Shown: positions 53,454 through 63,089, numbered from the stretch's first letter. The stretch: DNA of 64,000 nucleotides from Symbiodinium microadriaticum (GCA_001939145.1 LSRX01000174.1:367743-431742), one strand, 5' to 3'. The notes: generated by a model from the sequence alone, not told the origin. A program made the numbers and translations.

Positions 53454-54010
53454 GGATCCATCCACCCATCCGTCCATCCATCCATCCATCCATGCATCTG
53501 TCTACCTATCTGTCTATCTATCTGTCTAACCATCCGTCAGTCCGTTCGTCCACACCCCATACCCATATCCGTTCCATCTACGCCAAGTCCATATTTGCAT
53601 CAGCATCTACATCTGCACTCTCTATATCTGTATCCACATCTATATCTATATCTACATTTTGATATCTATATCCACATCTCTACATATATATATATATATA
53701 TATATTAGAGTATCCCGATCGATCGGTCTACCGATCTGTCTGTATCTTTTCGCTCTAGTATCCCGATCGATCGGTCTACCGATCTGTCTGTATCTTTTCG
53801 CTCTATCTGTCTACCTATCTATCTGTCTGTCTACCTACAAAAGTGTCTGTCTACCTAGAGATCGATCGAGAATCTAACCATCCATCCACCAGCCATCCAT
53901 CGATCGATCTGTCTGTCTATATCTATACACAAACATGTATGCATGTGTGTGCATATATATATATATATGTATATGTAGGTATGTACTATATATATATATA
54001 TATATATGTA
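53454..54010 (+). repeat. ATCC / CTAT / TA microsatellite complex
   Basis: Tetranucleotide CATC/TATC runs, TA runs, and a 48-bp exact duplication (53709-53756 and 53757-53804) containing CCCGATCGATCGG. Confidence 0.9.
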
Positions 54011-54223
54011 TACATATGCCTGCACATCTGCTACATGCGAGTACAGAGTAGAGCTTTTCAACAGCTGTTGCCCATGGCTTGAACATGGCAGTACGAATGC
54101 GTACCAAGCCTGTGCCTGCTGAGACAAGCAAGCCATTTGAAGGGCTCAGCTGCCCGCCACCCTTCAGTCGCTGTCTGCAGGGAAAGGGAGAAGTCCAGAT
54201 GCGGATGATTTCGTGAGAGTAGG

Positions 54224-54736
54224 TTACACCCTGGAAGCTGAAACCAGCATGTTGCGCAGAGGTTGAGATCTAAGTTCGTTGACCAATCCCACATGGGCAC
54301 GGAAAACCCTGTACAACATGTGTCGTGTTTTGGGCTCCGAGCACAGATCGCGTAGTCGGAGATCTGTGCGCAAGTGACTCGGGGCTTTGCATTCTGGAGA
54401 TAGTATAGAGGTGCGCCCAATGTCCCGAAGTAGGAAATTCGTGATGGCACATCCTATGCTTGCTGCGTGTCCCATGAATCTCTCGACCCGACTCCATGCT
54501 CTCATGTGTAAGCCCGAAGAACCGTGGGGTGGCTGTCGAAAGCCTCGTCAACTTTGAGGATTCAAATTACATGGTTAGGTTTGGGGTCCAAAGCCCATAC
54601 ATACTAAGCTCTTTAAGCTGTTGCGAGCTGCCTAGGGTGAGGATTCGAGGTTTCGATTCTATAGCGTTTTCTAGCGCTTCGAGAGCTTCATCCTCAGTCC
54701 CGAGCTCCGGTGAGAAATCATCTGCATCTGGGTTCC
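54224..54736 (-). CDS. Minus-strand two-exon candidate
   Basis: First exon (5' to 3' on the minus strand) 54736-54567: acceptor GTTAACACTTGCAG|G, 56 open codons, acidic (DADDFSPELGTEDEALEALE, ENAIESKPRILTLGSSQQL). Next, 54505-54224: 93-codon frame starting MRAWSRVERFMGHAASIG with LRTDLRLRDLCSEPKTRHML, reaching CCAGG|GTGTAA. The plus-strand reading of the first exon is a Ser-rich string typical of an antisense shadow. This is the clearest coding signal on the minus strand. Confidence 0.4.
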
Positions 54737-54888
54737 CTGCAAGTGTTAACGTCTAGCTGCATGCTGGCATGCAGAGTCAACGCGCCCACCTTGCTCTCTG
54801 GCAAGGATATCCGAGCCCAGCACTGAGAGAAGGAAGGCCTGGTAATTTTAGAAACTCCCGTATGCTGCTTGATCCGAAGATGCTATAT

Positions 54889-54942
54889 CTGTAGCCGAGA
54901 AGACCTACCTTTTTAGGGCTCCTTATTATGATTTCTATATAT
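54889..54942. mobile_element. Hairpin element B, one-ended copy
   Basis: GTAGCCGAGAAGACCTACC and the interior TTATTATGATTTCTATATAT match copies 2 and 4. The second end is missing and replaced by a TA/CATG microsatellite, which seems to have grown from the element's TATATAT centre. Confidence 0.6.
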
Positions 54943-54991
54943 ACATATATATATATATATACATGCATGCATGCATGCATGCATGCATACA

Positions 54992-55025
<34 letters not shown>

Positions 55026-55075
55026 ATTATATATATATATGTATATACATATATATATATATATTAACATACACA
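54940..55075 (+). repeat. TA, CATG, CATA microsatellite complex
   Basis: TATATA, then seven self-complementary CATG units, then CATA, then TA runs with TGTATATACA palindromes. It begins where hairpin element B is truncated. Confidence 0.9.
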
Positions 55076-55186
55076 CATATGTGGCTGCGCCCCGGCGGGC
55101 CCCCCTCCGTGCATCCGTGTGTGTGTGTGTGTGTCCAGGTGAGGAAGGAAAACCCCAGGACTGGGTTTCCTTTTCTTCTATCGTAC

Positions 55187-55460
55187 AACCAATCATACGG
55201 TTTTTTGCCTAGAATCCCTCTGAGCAAAAGTAATCATACTAAGTATAGCCTATATCCGTCTTAAAGTAGTATTAACCATTCGAGAAATTGCTTAAGGCCC
55301 CTGGGGGGGAGCACGAATAATCATACTAAGCATTGCCTCTAACCCTCTTACGCTACTACCAATCATGTTACGAAGTAACATCATCTTTGTAAATATTGCC
55401 TATAACTACCCTCTTACGGTTGTGCCAATCATACGAAACGTTGCTTTGAACCCCTCCGAA
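55187..55460 (+). repeat. Degenerate repeat of AATCATACTAAG ... TTGCCTATAACC
   Basis: Motifs AATCATACTAAG(T/C)AT, (T)TGCCTATAACC and CTCTTACG recur three to four times at roughly 65-110 bp spacing, diverged. No ORF worth calling. Confidence 0.55.
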
Positions 55461-55878
55461 CCCGAATAAGCAAAGGTAGCGCTCGTACGACTAATCAGAA
55501 AAAGCCTTGACTTGAACCCCGCCATCCCAGGCCTTCGAACGCGCACTAGAACAGAGCCTTTGTCAATCCTGGAAGGCCGAGATACACCCTATTGAAGCCC
55601 TCATAGATCCCTATATCAACTCTCTTTAAAACCCCTTGTAGACCCTATGAAAAATCGAAGAAAGCCCCCATCAACTCTGTACGAACCTTCTCTTACGGGG
55701 TTCCTGTGGGCCCAGTGCTCTTGTCTTGTTGCACTTAAGGCTCCAGGCCCTTGCATTTGAGACCCAGGGGGGGGCAGAACGCACAGCGCATTCCGGGTTT
55801 CCCCCCCTCACAGCGGGAGACGGGTGGGGCAGGGGGGGTAGGATACCATGGGGTGGGGGGGAGAACACAAACAAACAA
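55461..55878. other. No gene seen; degenerate CCCTAT-like and poly-G sequence
   Basis: Weak CCCTATAAG-type heptamer relics (55585-55660) then G-rich homopolymer runs (55766-55860) likely to be error-prone. Confidence 0.45.
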
Positions 55879-56328
55879 ATGCAGGGTTCAGCAGAGTTTT
55901 TGGTTTGACCTCCCTGGGAAAAAGCCCAAAAAGCCTACCTCTCTAAGGAACTATATCTATATCTATCTCTATCTCCATCTCTATCTCTATCTCTATCTCT
56001 ACTTCTATCTATCTATATATGTATACATATATATATATATATACATACATGATGCAGGGCTGCCACCCCCCCTGTTTCTAAGACCCTTTGGCCCCAAAGT
56101 AGCTATATAGGGACTACTTCAAGGCCAATGNATGCAGGGTTCAGCAGAGTTTTTGGTTTGACCTCCATCTCTATCTCTATCTCTATCTCTACTTCTATCT
56201 ATCTATATACATATGTATGTATACATATATATATATATATACATACATGATGCAGGGCTGCCACCCCCCCTGTTTCTAAGACCCTTTGGCCCCAAAGTAG
56301 CTATATAGGGACTACTTCAAGGCCAATG
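55879..56328 (+). repeat. Duplicated block separated by an N
   Basis: ATGCAGGGTTCAGCAGAG... at 55879 recurs at 56132, and GATGCAGGGCTGCCACCCC... at 56051 recurs at 56249, with a TCTATC microsatellite between each pair (offsets 253 and 198). A single N at 56131 marks the exact junction of the two copies. Confidence 0.85.
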
Positions 56329-56363
56329 TATATACTATTTGGGTACATGGACCCTTTAGGGAG
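56280..56363. mobile_element. Hairpin element C, copy 2 (part of a duplicated block)
   Basis: GACCCTTTGGCCCCAAAGTAG at the left and ACTATTTGGGTACATGGACC at the right. The left half is repeated at 56082-56130, truncated by an N. Confidence 0.5.
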
Positions 56364-56641
56364 AGGGTTCGAGTGTTTTGAAGCGTTTCAGGCCTAGGGG
56401 TAAGGCCAGAGCCGACTTGTCACAAGGCCACTTTGGTCACAGGGTTCAGGGTTGAGTAGAGGTTAGATTTAAGTAAACAAATAAAAGATCAAAGAAACTA
56501 AGCAACGGCCTCAGTCTGAGATCTCGTTTCTCTCTCTTTTTGTATGTTTATATAGATATAGATATATTTATTTATTTATTTATTTATTTACATAAAGCCT
56601 GGTAGGCGGAGTTCATGGTTCAAGGCTCTCATCCTTCACAG

Positions 56642-56695
56642 ATGGAGATCAGGCTGGGCCTTGATCGGTGCGACCTCATCGCTTGCGACAGCTGA
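56642..56695 (+). CDS. Short terminal-exon candidate (MEIRLGLDRCDLIACDS)
   Basis: Follows CTCTCATCCTTCACAG, 17 codons then TGA, followed by a TTTAGGG pair. Short, tentative. Confidence 0.23.
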   Translation: MEIRLGLDRCDLIACDS

Positions 56696-57024
56696 AATGG
56701 ACAAGTTGCTTAGGGTTTAGGGTGCGTCAGATAAACCGGAAGCAGATTTAGGCGAATACCATCCGAACGCCTGCTGGCGGTTAACGGGATACGGCTAAGG
56801 GGTCTGAGTTTAGAGTTTAGGGTTTGGTTTTCGAGGTCTAGGTTTGTGGAACCCTTGCACGCACTTCACTAGTCAAGTCAGGGCATACCTTGTCACAAAG
56901 TTTGTCAGCTTTGATGTGCCTCGCAGGTTAAGGCATTTCTTGGGGGTCGAACAGCGGCCACAACCACAACAGAATTGCTGTAGAATCTTTGGATGGTAGC
57001 CTGACAAAATCCCCTTCCGTTCAG

Positions 57025-57144
57025 CAGACCTTTATGCCTCGAGTTCCTCTCTCAGAATCAGGAACATCCTCGGACCTGACGTGGAGAGCAATTCCCCCGG
57101 CGGCCTACCTGATCTGGGATGCTTGGCAGGACCTTAAACACTGA
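57025..57144 (+). CDS. Exon candidate (LTWRAIPPAAYLIWDAWQ)
   Basis: Acceptor TCCCCTTCCGTTCAG, 39 codons to TGA with a Trp-rich second half. A second frame over the same stretch (SLRIRNILGPDVESNSPG) is also open. Confidence 0.25.
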   Translation, partial: QTFMPRVPLSESGTSSDLTWRAIPPAAYLIWDAWQDLKH

Positions 57145-57832
57145 AACATGAGTCTAGATGGGAAGCTTCGGAGATTGGAGAGACTTCATTGCGTTGCTTT
57201 CCACTGGGACGGAATCTTCATGGCACGAGACGGTCGTTGGTTATGATACTCCGTTGAAGCCTTTTGCTGCGCAGGTCGATTCGGCATAACAGGCAGTCGA
57301 GCGTGGATGAAGTTTCCTGAGGATTATAAAGCTGCGCGCATACAAGACAAGCGGCAAAAGCCTAAACCCTAAATCCTAGGCCTTCAACCCTGGACAGTAG
57401 TTCAAAATGCTGAGGCCCCTCCTTGATTTATCCTAGGGTTCTGACACGCGACCGGAGCCTCGTGGTGCCATGGCACGACCAAATTCCGCCAGGAGCGTTT
57501 CGAGGACAGAAGCATGCTGTAGGCCCTATGGGACCTTGTAGCGCATTATGCGCATTGTCCATTGTCCTGAGATAACTGTGGGGCTTCACTCCCTCCGCTC
57601 CCCAAAAAAAGCTTCGAAGTTTGCGCATAAACTTGTTTTTTGGGGGTTGAGGGTTTTACTCTCATATGGTTAGACCAGGGTCGTATACTTGTTCGTCTTA
57701 ACTTGTCTCCGAACTGAGAGCCATGTAGCTGTTCTTAGATGGTCCCCGAAGACGTCGAGTGCGGTTTGGTCAATGGACATGGCACGAGTCGGCTGATGGC
57801 ATCCAAATAGATTTAAAAACCCAAGCATAACC

Positions 57833-57893
57833 GGGTTTAGGGTTTTGGGTTTTGGGTTTAGGGTTTTGGGTTTAGGGTTTAGGGTTTAGGGAC
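57833..57893 (+). repeat. Telomere-like TTTAGGG tract upstream of the secreted-protein gene
   Basis: Nine or so TTTAGGG / TTTTGGG heptamers ending 53 bases before the ATG. The next tract after the gene (59966-59984) has the opposite CCCTAAA orientation. Confidence 0.85.
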
Positions 57894-57910
57894 CTGCACC
57901 TGACCCTGTG

Positions 57911-57946
57911 ACCTTCATTGTCTTGGAGCCCCGAAATCAACTGTAG
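57911..57946 (+). promoter_or_regulatory. Possible trans-splice acceptor before the secreted-protein gene
   Basis: A pyrimidine-rich stretch (CCTTCATTGTCTT) followed 18 bases later by CTGTAG placed directly against the ATG. Dinoflagellate mRNAs receive a 22-nt spliced leader at an AG. If this AG is used, the native 5' UTR would be zero bases long. Inference only; another AG upstream is possible. Confidence 0.3.
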
Positions 57947-59257
57947 ATGGGTGAATGCCTGCGGAGGATTGCATTTCTTATCCTTGTGATCGAAGCTGCA
58001 TCCGGTGTTCCAGAGACATGCAGCAAAGAGGATGTGGCCTTGATGCAGATCCGTGAGTCTAGTGCTGATGCACAAGGACCATGTGCGTGTAACCCAGCAG
58101 ATGGAGACAACAACGCGGAGTATGCGTATCCTGTGGAGGATCCGAGTGCCTGCTTGTGTTCCAACTGGAACCCAAACCAGAGCGACACATGCAATGCAGA
58201 TTTCCAGCCTTGCTCCAAGCACCATGTCATCCCGGGAGCCCCCTGGGGCCTGGTCTTCTTTGGAATGAGCATGTCACGGCAGCACCCGGAGGTGCTTACC
58301 TCGAACTTGAATAGTGTGACTCACCAGACCAAGTTTGACTTCAATCGGATCCAAGACCGAGGAAATCAATACCTTTGCAAAAGCAACGACGACGGCTGGC
58401 TCACCGGTGGTGGTAACGGGCAGTCTTCCTTCATGCTGCCCAACATCGACTCGGGACACATGGAGTTTGTCCATCCAGGCACAACATGTGCCACCGTAGC
58501 ACCAGACTCTCAGGTAAAGCCTGAAGTGGCGAGCTACTTTCCCGACATCCCCCGCCTCATCACCGGAGCCTCCTTGGCCGAATTGGTGGAGCGTGTTCGC
58601 TGGAAGGTGAAGTTCAATCAGATCCGGGTCGTACCTACGAATGGAGAGTTCACTGAGACGCAAGAGTATCAGCTGCGGTTTGACCCTTACGACGCCAATG
58701 GCAACTTTGTGAATCCCACCATGACGGCCGTTTACAACAAGCTAGTGAATGAGTTCAAGGATATCCAGGTCCTGGACTATTCAGATCCCTTTCACATGTC
58801 CATGATTCGGCAGGTGTCATTTTGCACTGCCAGCGCCCGGCGCAACTTCCGGCAACACAACGAGGACTACACCATTCAACCCTGGTATCACTGGGCCAAA
58901 GCACAGAATGGAGTTGTTCTGAACGAGGACTTGCCACAATACAAAGTTGCTGGTGCGGGAGGTTTCTACTTATTTGTGACCCGAAACCGACCGCTCTTTT
59001 ACTTTGCGCCGCAAAAATGGGGAGTCCATGGGTTTGCCACCAAGACATACTATGTGAAATGGTATCAGGATGGAAAAGCCGTGGCATTTGCAAATCCCAA
59101 TGGGGGTCCTATAGTTGAGGTATTGAAATACATACCTTTCAAGAAGAAAGTGCAGACTTTCATCTATGAGCATGCCGAGCTTATTGAGATAGCAACGGCC
59201 TTGTGTGCAAAGTTCAATTTCCACCGCTTGCCGTTAACCTACTGGACATCGCCATGA
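57947..59257 (+). CDS. Intronless secreted Cys-rich protein, 436 aa, family not recognised
   Basis: Single uninterrupted frame of 436 codons, by far the longest non-repetitive one here. The start is well fixed because an in-frame TAG lies directly before the ATG. Residues 1-20 form a signal peptide (two Arg, then the hydrophobic run IAFLILVI, then AASG), so the product should enter the secretory pathway. The segment 25-89 is Cys-rich (C25, C46, C48, C69, C71, C82, C89) with a possible N-glycosylation site at N77. Further cysteines are at 144, 181, 293 and 420. The body is rich in aromatic residues, for example around 310-316 and 349-358. A DVALMQ stretch after the signal resembles the short pro-segment of other dinoflagellate secreted proteins (from memory). 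There is no transmembrane helix after the signal and no catalytic motif I can name. No heptamer tract interrupts it, unlike everything else in the window. TGA stop. Function unknown; reality of the gene near certain. Confidence 0.94.
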   Translation: MGECLRRIAFLILVIEAASGVPETCSKEDVALMQIRESSADAQGPCACNPADGDNNAEYAYPVEDPSACLCSNWNPNQSDTCNADFQPCSKHHVIPGAPWGLVFFGMSMSRQHPEVLTSNLNSVTHQTKFDFNRIQDRGNQYLCKSNDDGWLTGGGNGQSSFMLPNIDSGHMEFVHPGTTCATVAPDSQVKPEVASYFPDIPRLITGASLAELVERVRWKVKFNQIRVVPTNGEFTETQEYQLRFDPYDANGNFVNPTMTAVYNKLVNEFKDIQVLDYSDPFHMSMIRQVSFCTASARRNFRQHNEDYTIQPWYHWAKAQNGVVLNEDLPQYKVAGAGGFYLFVTRNRPLFYFAPQKWGVHGFATKTYYVKWYQDGKAVAFANPNGGPIVEVLKYIPFKKKVQTFIYEHAELIEIATALCAKFNFHRLPLTYWTSP

Positions 59258-59478
59258 TTTGGTGGCACTCAATATTGGGGAGCTAATGAATGATTGAAAC
59301 TCACGTTAGCGATAGCAGTTGTCGGGGTTCATGGTCGGAGAGACCCCTGTTGGTTGAGCTTCTGCGCTATGTCGGTTAAGCTGTTTTATTCAGCTAGTCC
59401 ACCATGAACCCCTTTTGTGCACAGACGCAGTCTGCAAGGCTGTGCCAGATAGCTCTGAACAATGTTCGACTGGTAATT

Positions 59479-59570
59479 ACCCAAAGGGTCCAAGTAATAG
59501 TATAGTATATACTTTTGAGGCCCAAACACTTACTAAGGACCTGGTATAATGGTACTTGGACCCTTTGGGT
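59479..59570. mobile_element. Hairpin element C, copy 3
   Basis: ACCCAAAGGGTCCAAGTAAT pairs with GGTACTTGGACCCTTTGGGT; 92 bp. Lies 222 bp after the stop of the secreted-protein gene. Confidence 0.72.
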
Positions 59571-59982
59571 TAGGCATCCGCATCTCCGACTGTACCTGTG
59601 TCAGGGATGTTGTGGAAGGTCCTTTGTACAAATCCATTGTAAAGGTCCCAGGCTTAAGACTCTAGCAGTGGACGGCTGCGGCTCCTGCAGCACAAGCCAG
59701 CAAAAGACTGAGCGATTGCGCCACTGCCAGAATACGCCTCATGGTGGAGGTGGTGACAAATAAGGCATCCGAGTTCTTTGGTGGCCTACCATGCGTGGCT
59801 TGTTTCGAAGCACGCTCTTCCTGGGCCCTGTTGCACCGCACTCCGCACTACTTCGGCACCACACACCGGACCATACCCGACCCATCATTCGAAGAAGCCC
59901 CATGCAGCAGAATGGCCCGGAGTCCCCGAAACTTCAGGTTTGAGAATCTGAGCAGCTTGATTCAACCCTAAACCCTAAACCC

Positions 59983-60072
59983 TACCTGCAACCGAAAAGA
60001 CCTACCTTCTCAGGGTTTATTATGGTTTCTATATATCGTTTCTGAAAAATAGTAGGTCTTTTCCGTTACAGG
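59983..60072. mobile_element. Hairpin element B, copy 4
   Basis: TACCTGCAACCGAAAAGACC at the left, GGTCTTTTCCGTTACAGG at the right, with the same TATGGTTTCTATATAT centre as copy 2. Its left end directly abuts a CCCTAAACCCTAAACCC tract. Confidence 0.73.
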
Positions 60073-60096
60073 AAGAGCAAGCTGTCAACACAGCAG

Positions 60097-60181
60097 AGAG
60101 TCTGAGCCCTCGGGAGTTGACTTCAGCTTCGCCCCGGAGTCAAGAGCTGTGGATGACATGAGCAGGGCTGCAGGACGTAGG
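60097..60181 (+). CDS. Exon candidate (VDFSFAPESRAVDDMSRA)
   Basis: After ACACAGCAG, 28 codons, acidic with Phe/Ser, ending AGG|GTAGTG, followed by TTTAGGG. It begins 25 bases after a hairpin element inserted beside a CCCTAAA tract. 60625-60698 (GERTSHTFAAGPVKKN, CAG|G to AG|GTTGTG) may be the next exon. Confidence 0.34.
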
Positions 60182-61515
60182 GTAGTGGGTTTAGGGTTGA
60201 GGGTGAGAGTTTTTAGGTTCAGAATCCTGACGATCAAGGGCCCGAACTTTGCCCGAACATGCAGCCTGGAATGATCAGCTTTTGGATTCAGAAGAGTTCA
60301 GGGCTGGGGTGTTGGTGTTTCGAATCTGAAGATGCTACTGGGGAGCTACAGACATATAGCGAAATTCCGAAGACATAACTGCATTTTCTGTGCAGCTTTC
60401 CATTCGCCCAGCACTCACGCGACTCACCTGGTAGGAGATGCTGTGTGAGTGGGTTGGAGTCTATATGTCTTACTCTCCACCCGAAACTTTCGAGAACGTT
60501 GTCACTAGTACCTAATCGCAGAAACCGCGAAAATTCCCACAAGTACCTTATCATTAACCCTAAACCCTAAAAGCCCTAAGCCCTGAGCCCAACAAACCCG
60601 AAGCCCCCAACCAAGGATCTGCAGGGAGAGCGGACAAGTCACACCTTCGCGGCGGGACCAGTCAAAAAAAATGCATGCAGAGGACGACGGAGGGGCAGGT
60701 TGTGGAACTAGCTGAAGCAGTTCTGGCTTAGGGTACCCTTTTGCCCATTGGGTTACGGGTTCTTCTTAGTAAACCCGAGAGGACAAAGATACCTTGGTTG
60801 TTACGAGGCTACCGGGGCTCCTAGCTTCTGTATGGTATAGATGGGTATACCCTCAACTTACCATGTGCACAATAGAGATGCAAGAACCCAAATTAATATC
60901 CTTCAATGTAGTCAGGCTTTGAACTATGTGAGTTGTGAGATCAGGAGATTTAGAGCTCATGCAGTCAGAGTTGCCAACTTCTCAAGGACTTCCGAAGCTA
61001 TGACGTTGGCCCTGTGTTTCCGCAGTTCGCGCATCGACCTCGATAGCAGTTTGCTACATGGGCATTTGGGCCCAAAGATGCAGGGCGACCCTGATCAACA
61101 CTAGCAGCACTAGCGCCTACACGTCGACCTCTGACATCTTTCTTGTGCCAGAAAGCCCTCATCTTCTGTCGGTCGTGCTGCGCATTCCCCTAGACCTAAG
61201 CGCCGCATAAACCCTAAGCCTTCTAGCTGCTTAAATCTAACCCCTACAAGCTCCATGCCCGAACCCTGAAACCTTATGTGCCCTAACTGTTAAGTCTTAC
61301 TGTGAATCCTAAACCGAGTAGACCGCAAGGCATATCCATCAACCTTATAGACCGCAAACGGCGAACTATTAAACCCCAAAGCCTAGAAGCACTAAGCCCC
61401 AAAACCTATAAACCTTAAACCCTAGACTGCACAAACCCCAACTCTGAAATTCTCAACCCTGGAGCTCGGCTCGAACTTCTCAGGGCGTAGCATGGGAAAT
61501 TCCCGGTGAGCCCTG

Positions 61516-61830
61516 ATGGTGTCCACGCTCGAGGGCAGATGGCTTCTGGAAGATGAGAACGGGGACACGACCATCGCCTTGATTTCGGAAAATGGGGAGG
61601 TCAAGTTCATGGAAGATCCCGAGGTGCTTCCCTGCATGGAGGGGAGGGGCGGGGGTGGATGACAGTTTCTGGCTAAAATCATTGCGGTGTGGAAACTACA
61701 TGTGACTGCGAGGGTCGATGGTGTGATTGACACTGACTGTGCAATGGCAGATCATACCGCAAGCTCATGTTGTAGTGGCTCTGCATCATGTGAGGCTGGT
61801 AACAGCGAAGCCACATCACTAGAACACGCT
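61516..61830 (+). CDS. Two-exon candidate across a 42-nt intron
   Basis: 61516-61623 starts at an ATG (MVSTLEGRWLLEDENGDT, then IALISENGEVKFMEDPE) and ends GAG|GTGCTT. 61666-61830 follows GGATGACAG and continues in phase 0 with FLAKIIAVWKLHVTARVD, then a small-residue, Cys-containing stretch (ADHTASSCCSGSASCEAG), ending GCT|GA beside a CCCTAAA tract. Unspliced, the first frame runs into Gly-rich codons and stops 39 bases after the proposed donor. The joined sequence reads more like one protein than either unspliced alternative. Function unknown. The ATG may be internal, since only two codons upstream are open. Confidence 0.48.
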
Positions 61831-61834
61831 GATC

Positions 61835-61945
61835 CCCTAAACCCTTAAACCCTATAAGCCCTAAACCCTAAACCCCTAAACCCTAAACCCTAAACCCTAT
61901 GCCCTATGAGCCCTAAGCCCTAAACCCCTAAACCCTAAACCCTTC
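61835..61945 (+). repeat. Telomere-like CCCTAAA tract
   Basis: About 15 units of CCCTAAA, CCCCTAAA and CCCTATG following the exon candidate 61666-61830. Confidence 0.85.
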
Positions 61946-62044
61946 ACTGACATCGGGTTGCACACAAAGTCCTTGGACTCCTGCGACAGGCGGAGATGCG
62001 AATTTCTGAACCCAATGCCGGGGAGTGCCTCGGCAAAACAAAGG

Positions 62045-62150
62045 GGACTACCTATAGTTACCGATATTATTCCGTAGGGCTCCTTATTGCAACCATGCCA
62101 TAAAACAGGCCCGAACCCTATTCTAATTATTGAGGCCCCTACATTAACTG
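62045..62150. mobile_element. Hairpin element G, diverged copy
   Basis: Interior TCCGTAGGGCTCCTTATTGC and right end ATTGAGGCCCCTACATTAA align with 44643-44765; the left end is degraded. Confidence 0.42.
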
Positions 62151-62303
62151 TTGCCAACAACTCATGCCACAGAAACCATGTGCGCTCATGTTGCTAAACA
62201 TGCCCGGCGTCCCGAAATGCCGATCAACCACGTGCTTGAAAGCAGCACCCCAGTTGGCATCATACACTGCGCATAAAGGCCATGCATACTCTCACTGCGA
62301 GGT

Positions 62304-62387
62304 AACCCTAACCTCCCAGGTACCTACTATATAGCGCCCTAGGGGCTCTAGTACGCTATATAGTAGGTACCTGGAGGGTTAGGGAGG
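62304..62387. mobile_element. Hairpin element E, near-perfect palindrome
   Basis: Arms CCCAGGTACCTACTATATAG and its complement, about 33 bp each, around a loop near 62336-62353 (CCCTAGGGGCTCTAGTA). The least diverged hairpin in the window, so probably the most recent insertion. Confidence 0.78.
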
Positions 62388-62595
62388 TCTAGCAGGCATG
62401 GCACGTATGACGGTGCAATGCGCAGCTCGCATTCGTTGTCTCCTGGAAGCTGTTGGCCCCTTGATGGTCCTAAACCCTCCCAACATTATTATAATTGTTA
62501 TTGTTACTGCTATTATTATGATTATTATTTAATAACTACAACGGAATATAGTATCGATAATTTTACGAATGTTCATTCAGAACATAAAGAAATAT

Positions 62596-62724
62596 GAGTT
62601 AAGAGCGGTTAGACCCTCATCCCCGGACGTCCACCACCGCCCAGATTCCTCCTGCTCTCCAGCGACGGTGAGGAGCTATGCCAGGCAGGAGCTTTCCGAT
62701 TTGCCACAAAACCCTCGTAATTTC
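62596..62724 (+). CDS. Exon candidate (SCSPATVRSYARQELSDL)
   Basis: After GAGTTAAG, 43 codons, Ser/Pro/Arg-rich, running to CTT|GTGTGT where a GT microsatellite and then a TTTAGGG tract begin. Confidence 0.3.
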
Positions 62725-62744
62725 TTGTGTGTGTGTGTGTGTGA

Positions 62745-62838
62745 TTGGGGCTTAGGGTTTAGGGGTTTAGGGGTTTAGGGTTTGGGGGGTTTAGGGTTTA
62801 GGGGTTTAGGGGTTTATGGTTTAGGGTTTAGGGTTGAG
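62745..62838 (+). repeat. Telomere-like TTTAGGG tract
   Basis: Twelve or so TTTAGGG/TTTAGGGG units directly after a short GT repeat. Confidence 0.85.
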
Positions 62839-62978
62839 GCGCAAATCAGGAAACCAGACATGGCTCCTACATTTAGACTTGCGAGCAGAGCGTGTTGAGA
62901 GGGCTCCCGAATGCCTGAAGCCTCCAACCTTGCCTTCAGAGCCTCCATCGGCCTTTCGAAGCATCACCTTTTCTGGCG

Positions 62979-63088
62979 TAATATAGGGGCCTAGATAAGT
63001 GCTAATTCTTATGTTGGGTGCTCTTTATTTTACATATCATATAACATAAACCAGAACCGTATTCTTATTACTATGGCCCCTATATTGC
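62979..63088. mobile_element. Hairpin element G (AATATAGGGGCC ends)
   Basis: GTAATATAGGGGCCTAGATA pairs with TTACTATGGCCCCTATATTG; 110 bp. Diverged relatives sharing GGGGTTCCTTATTATAACTATA-like interiors are near 28080-28150, 44643-44765 and 62045-62150. Confidence 0.62.
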
Positions 63089-63089
63089 T

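Noticed and set aside
53069-53533. 154-aa minus-strand ORF
   Set aside because: Its first third is decoded TCCATCCA microsatellite (WMDGWMDG); the rest overlaps the plus-strand exon 53162-53252 with much better splice sites.
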